Assembly (NCBI RefSeq): GCF_000712595.1
Contig: NZ_JOTN01000016.1
Coordinates: 1 to 64,000 of the forward strand
Direction of reading: 5' to 3'
DNA length: 64,000 nt
From: Bacillus manliponensis
Lineage (GTDB): Bacteria > Bacillota > Bacilli > Bacillales > Bacillaceae_G
The translations under genes and the position numbers were made by a program. Positions 60,641 through 64,000 of this stretch are shown here, in pieces. The number at the start of each line of letters is the position of its first letter. Position 1 is the first letter of the stretch. Under the pieces are notes generated by a model, which searched no databases, was not told the DNA's origin, and was given only the letters and a program-made list of their open reading frames with translations.

Positions 60641-60739
60641 ATAACACACTCCTAAATTTTAACGGTGTATAGTTCTTTTCTTTAAAGTAATACGATTAAC
60701 TACTTAATATTCCTGCTCATTGTACTAAGGAAACATTTT

Positions 60740-60777
60740 AAAAAGCCTAATTTCTTAGCATGAAATTAGGCTTTTAT
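60740..60777. terminator. hairpin upstream of the kinase gene, end of TetR unit
   Basis: AAAAGCCTAATTTC pairs with GAAATTAGGCTTTT around TTAGCAT. It is symmetrical and lies 124 bases past the TetR stop on the minus strand. Confidence 0.75.
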
Positions 60778-60900
60778 CATTGCTCCATGAAAGTATCCGA
60801 TTGCGGTCAATCTCATCTACATATCTTATTGAACTAAAGCGCTCTTTAGCTAAACAAGTAGCAATATATATTATAAGTTGTTCGATGTGTCATGTTTTCT

Positions 60901-61482
60901 TTAGCGCAAGCCATTCAAAAACATTTGAGAAATTTGAGCACCATATTTTATCAAATGATCACTATTGATTGCTTGACTCTTCAATCCTTCTGTGAAAATG
61001 TGCATTAACATTAGTAAAACTTCATCAGAATATGCGGGATTAATTTTTCCTTCTTTACGCCCTTTTTGAAACATTCTTAACACTAATTGATCACTTGTTT
61101 CTTGTGCATCTTTATCAAAAAAAGTCGGGTCACTTGCATATTGTTGCATCATATTATGGAAAAACACGGATGACATACTTTGGAATTTCTTCATTTTATA
61201 TTGCGTGAGTTCTATATACGTTTGCTCAAATGGTAAGTCACTTTCAATCAAACGTTCATATTCTTCTAGGACAGAGGCAAGTGAATTATGAATCGTAGTA
61301 TTAATTAAATTATCTTTTGTATTGTAATAATTAAATAATGTTACTTTACTAACGCTAGCACTTTTTGCAATTTCATCCATAGTTATATTTGAAACGTCCT
61401 TTTGATTCAGCAATTCAAGTGTAGCTTCTTCAATATTTTTCATTTTCTTCTCGCGTCTTAAATCAAAGCCATTTTTTTTCAT
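60901..61482 (-). CDS. TetR family regulator, divergent from ABC exporter
   Basis: A 193-residue TetR protein. The DNA-binding part is IEEATLELLNQKDVSNITMD followed by EIAKSASVSKVTLFNYYNTK (about 34-55). The C-terminal ligand-binding half is helical with KFQSMSSVFFHNMMQQYASD. GGTGAG lies close before the ATG. It is transcribed away from the ABC exporter genes at 61666, the classical layout of a local repressor that senses the exporter's substrate. Confidence 0.88.
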   Translation of the reverse strand: MKKNGFDLRREKKMKNIEEATLELLNQKDVSNITMDEIAKSASVSKVTLFNYYNTKDNLINTTIHNSLASVLEEYERLIESDLPFEQTYIELTQYKMKKFQSMSSVFFHNMMQQYASDPTFFDKDAQETSDQLVLRMFQKGRKEGKINPAYSDEVLLMLMHIFTEGLKSQAINSDHLIKYGAQISQMFLNGLR

Positions 61483-61574
61483 CTTCTCACCACATTTTTT
61501 TCTTTTACAATTACTTTCTACCTATATAGTATTTCATTTTTTAAACTAATTCAAACATTTTAATAAAAATAAAT

Positions 61575-61638
61575 TTGATTACTGCTCCAAAAGGGTGTAT
61601 ATTATGAACTGTAAAGTTAATTTCAGTACAAAACTTTA
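61575..61638 (+). promoter_or_regulatory. promoter and operator candidate of the ABC exporter
   Basis: TTGATT (61575-61580) and TATATT (61598-61603) are spaced 17 bases, a good sigma-A promoter. Just downstream, TAAAGTT (61612-61618) and AACTTTA (61632-61638) form an inverted repeat with a 13-base spacer over the start of transcription. It is a plausible site for the divergent TetR protein. Confidence 0.55.
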
Positions 61639-61665
61639 ATCCTTATAGAATAGGGGATGAAACGA

Positions 61666-62547
61666 ATGGTAATAGCAGAAATTAAGGGGTTGCAGAAAAA
61701 ATATAAATCTACCCATGCCTTAAAAAATGTAACGATGGAGTTAAAAGAAGGTGAAGTGTTAGGGTTTATCGGACCAAATGGTGCAGGTAAATCAACAACC
61801 ATCCGAATCCTGCTTGGCATTATAAAATCTAGCGGCGGAACAGCTAAGATTTTCGGTAAGGATGTTTGGAAAGATTCAATTGAAATTCATAAACGACTTG
61901 CATACGTTCCTGGCGATGTAAACCTTTGGCCAAATTTAACAGGCGGTGAAATTATTGATGTATTTATGCGTCTGCAAGGAACGAAGAACGATACAAGACG
62001 CGATGAATTAATTCATAAATTTCAACTTGACCCTAAGAAAAAAGCAAGGACTTATTCTAAAGGAAATCGTCAAAAAGTTGCGCTTATTGCCGCGCTTGCT
62101 AGTAATGCGGAACTTTATATTTTTGATGAACCGACAAGTGGTCTGGATCCTCTGATGGAAGCTGTATTTCAAGAGGAAGTGGCGAATTTAAAAAATCAAG
62201 GGAAGTCTATCCTTCTTTCGAGCCATATTTTAAGCGAGGTAGAACGCTTATGTGACCGCGTAGCGATTATTCGTCAAGGAGAAGTAATTGAAACCGGAAC
62301 ACTAGATGAACTAAGACATTTAACTCGTTATCAATATAAGATTACTACTCGTAACGAACCTATTGGATTAAAAGAAGTGAGCGGTGTGCATGATCTGGTG
62401 ATCAATGGAAAAGAAGCTATTTTCCAAGCCGATAGTGACCAAATTGAGGCTATTTTAGAAGCAATCATACCTTACCATGTAACAAAGTTAGAGAGTATGC
62501 CGCCGACTCTTGAAGCGTTGTTTATGCGTCACTACACTGGAGAGTAG
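61666..62547 (+). CDS. ABC exporter ATP-binding protein
   Basis: A 293-residue ABC ATPase. Walker A is GPNGAGKSTT (about 38-47), the signature is TYSKGNRQKVAL (about 133), Walker B is LYIFDEPTSGLDP (about 151-163), and the switch His is LLSSHILSE. A C-terminal region of about 80 residues follows, as in drug and antibiotic export ATPases. The start at 61666 is chosen because AGGGGATG precedes it by 7-9 bases; ATG 61657 overlaps that site. The permease gene begins 9 bases after its stop. Confidence 0.92.
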   Translation: MVIAEIKGLQKKYKSTHALKNVTMELKEGEVLGFIGPNGAGKSTTIRILLGIIKSSGGTAKIFGKDVWKDSIEIHKRLAYVPGDVNLWPNLTGGEIIDVFMRLQGTKNDTRRDELIHKFQLDPKKKARTYSKGNRQKVALIAALASNAELYIFDEPTSGLDPLMEAVFQEEVANLKNQGKSILLSSHILSEVERLCDRVAIIRQGEVIETGTLDELRHLTRYQYKITTRNEPIGLKEVSGVHDLVINGKEAIFQADSDQIEAILEAIIPYHVTKLESMPPTLEALFMRHYTGE

Positions 62548-62556
62548 GTGAGAAGG

Positions 62557-64000
62557 ATGAAAAATCAATTTAATAAGACTGGAATGCTCTTTCTTCATAC
62601 ATTACGTCGAGATTGGTTAAAGCTTCTTATTTGGGCAGTAGCTTTAAGTCTTTTTTCAGGCGGCTTTGCCAGTGCGATGTATGAAATCTATGGAAAAGAC
62701 CCTAATAGCTTAATGGCTATGTATGAAACTATGAAAAATCCAGCAATGATTGCCATGCTTGGACCGACAACAGCTACTGCCGAGACATATACTGTGGGGG
62801 CAATGTATGCACATGAAATGACCCTCTTTACAGCACTCGTATTTGCAATTGTCTCTATTACGCATGTAATCAGCCGCACAAGGAAAGAAGAGGATGGTGG
62901 AACAACAGAGCTTATCCGTTCCTTTCAAGTTGGAAGACTGGCCGGCACGACAGCAATCGTTATCGAAATGTTTCTTTTACATGTAGTTATAATTGCTCTT
63001 TCTACAGGTTTGCTACAAGTGCAAAATGTGCCAGGAATGAATTTTTCTAGTAATTTGTTATATTCGACTACACTAGGTATGCAAGGTTTCTTATGGGCAA
63101 TGATTGCACTCATATTTGCCCAATTAGCAGCTGGAGCTGGAAGTGCAAGAGGACTAAGCTTCTTGACACTTGGCTTTTTTTACATTGTTCGAATGGCAAC
63201 AGATATGAACGCACCGGATGCTTCTTGGTTCAACCCGTTAGGATGGAGCTATTTAGTAAGTGTTTATGTTAATGATAACTGGTTTCCAATCGTCATTGTT
63301 TTTGCTGCCAGTATCGTTTTCTTAGCATTTTCCTATCTGTTGGAACAAGATCGAGACATAGGAGCTGGATATTTACCGGAACGGACTGGGCGTGCTCATG
63401 CAAAAAAACGTCTGTTGAGTCTTTCTGGCCTAATATTACGCCTTCAAAAAATATTTATTATTAGCTGGCTCTTCGCTCTCTTTATATGTGGGGCAATGTA
63501 TGGATCAATTTTTGGAGATATGGAGGATTTTGTGAGTGAAAATGAGATCATGAAGCAAATGTTCCTTCACAATGCAAAGTACACTATACAAGAACAATTT
63601 ATGAGTGTTCTTTTTCTCATTTTATCTTTATTAACTACCATTTTTATTGTAGGAAGTTTGATGAGACTCGTAAACGAAGAAAAGAAAGGGCACTGGGATC
63701 AGCTTTATGCTACGAAATTAAGCCGGACAAAATTCTACTGGTACCATGTGATCTTGACTTCCATACTAGGAGTGGTCGGACAAATTTCTGCAATATTGGG
63801 GCTCTATCTAGCACAACGAAGTGTGATGGAAACACCGTTAAGTTTGTGGGAAGTCACTAAGGCTGGGATGGCATGGATACCTGCAATTTGGTTCTTTATC
63901 GGTATTGTAGCTGTACTAATTGGTTGGCTACCTCGCTTTACGGTAACAATTTGGGGCTATATAGTATTCGTTTTCTTTGTTAGTTATTTTGGACAAATGA
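62557..64000 (+). CDS. ABC exporter permease, truncated by the window edge
   Basis: An open frame of 481 codons with no stop before the right edge, so it is partial. It begins MKNQFNKTGMLFLHTLRRDW and shows at least ten hydrophobic helices, with a basic cytoplasmic SRTRKEEDGGTTELIRSFQV loop and a second copy of the same pattern, VNEEKKGHWDQLYATKLSRT, in the second half. This two-fold layout matches the large polyketide-antibiotic-type ABC permeases of about 530-550 residues. It works with the ATPase just upstream. AGAAGG lies near the ATG. Likely drug or antibiotic export. Confidence 0.88.
   Translation, partial: MKNQFNKTGMLFLHTLRRDWLKLLIWAVALSLFSGGFASAMYEIYGKDPNSLMAMYETMKNPAMIAMLGPTTATAETYTVGAMYAHEMTLFTALVFAIVSITHVISRTRKEEDGGTTELIRSFQVGRLAGTTAIVIEMFLLHVVIIALSTGLLQVQNVPGMNFSSNLLYSTTLGMQGFLWAMIALIFAQLAAGAGSARGLSFLTLGFFYIVRMATDMNAPDASWFNPLGWSYLVSVYVNDNWFPIVIVFAASIVFLAFSYLLEQDRDIGAGYLPERTGRAHAKKRLLSLSGLILRLQKIFIISWLFALFICGAMYGSIFGDMEDFVSENEIMKQMFLHNAKYTIQEQFMSVLFLILSLLTTIFIVGSLMRLVNEEKKGHWDQLYATKLSRTKFYWYHVILTSILGVVGQISAILGLYLAQRSVMETPLSLWEVTKAGMAWIPAIWFFIGIVAVLIGWLPRFTVTIWGYIVFVFFVSYFGQM

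Overview
The window is low-GC Firmicute chromosome and almost certainly comes from the Bacillus cereus group. The evidence is GGAGG-type ribosome sites, frequent TTG and GTG starts, spore-specific genes (CwlJ-type hydrolase, a DUF3992 Ena-type appendage subunit, small Tyr/Pro/Gln-rich coat-like proteins), Bacillus-type Csp and YdjO cold-shock genes, and seven copies of a hairpin-rich interspersed repeat that resembles the bcr repeats of that group. No tRNA, rRNA, CRISPR array, prophage or intact insertion sequence was found.

Layout. 1-12 kb is an accessory, gene-sparse stretch. It holds an orphan cysteine-synthase-like enzyme, a GNAT protein, tiny Cys-containing proteins, a membrane thioredoxin, secreted and lipoproteins, a frameshifted gene, a candidate hydrophobic peptide, an IS605-like end relic, and a sporulation set (Q/Y-rich coat-like protein, CwlJ, DUF3992, amidase with SPOR repeats). 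12.3-21.3 kb is a valine/propionate catabolic block: prpC-prpD-prpB, acyl-CoA dehydrogenase, mmsB and mmsA, facing a convergent 3-hydroxyisobutyryl-CoA hydrolase. Together these take a branched acyl-CoA to propionyl-CoA and then through the methylcitrate cycle to pyruvate and succinate. 21.7-26.7 kb carries small genes and sbcD-sbcC, preceded by a perfect 65-bp tandem duplication. 27-30 kb holds small genes, a decayed NUDIX gene, a ZIP metal transporter with an unusual start, ydjO and a csp gene with a structured leader.

30.6-42.4 kb contains a GNAT protein, an O-methyltransferase, a TelA pair, a PlsY paralogue next to a GNAT-aminotransferase fusion, a DEAD-box helicase, a CPBP protease, an extra RNase J paralogue and an SDR. 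42.7-46.2 kb is an ABC-2 exporter, TetR and DUF523/DUF1722 operon with a palindromic operator candidate. 46.4-54.6 kb is a leucine catabolic operon: acyl-CoA dehydrogenase, split methylcrotonyl-CoA carboxylase with a free-standing 70-aa biotin carrier, HMG-CoA lyase, enoyl-CoA hydratase and an Acs-like AMP ligase. It matches the gene content of the B. subtilis yng cluster. A copy of the interspersed repeat sits between the last two genes. 54.9-64 kb has a methyltransferase/NUDIX/DUF3139 trio, a His-rich YmaF protein, a tandem DUF2935 protein, DUF3995, an ArsR-like regulator, a P-loop kinase-DUF4440 fusion, and a TetR gene divergent from an ABC exporter whose permease runs off the right edge.

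The best candidates for undescribed biology are the PlsY plus GNAT-aminotransferase unit (a possible lipid or acyl-amino-acid pathway), the kinase-DUF4440 fusion, and the interspersed hairpin element, which in two of seven copies supplies the stop codon of the preceding gene. All functional calls rest on motif recognition by eye; no database search was run.
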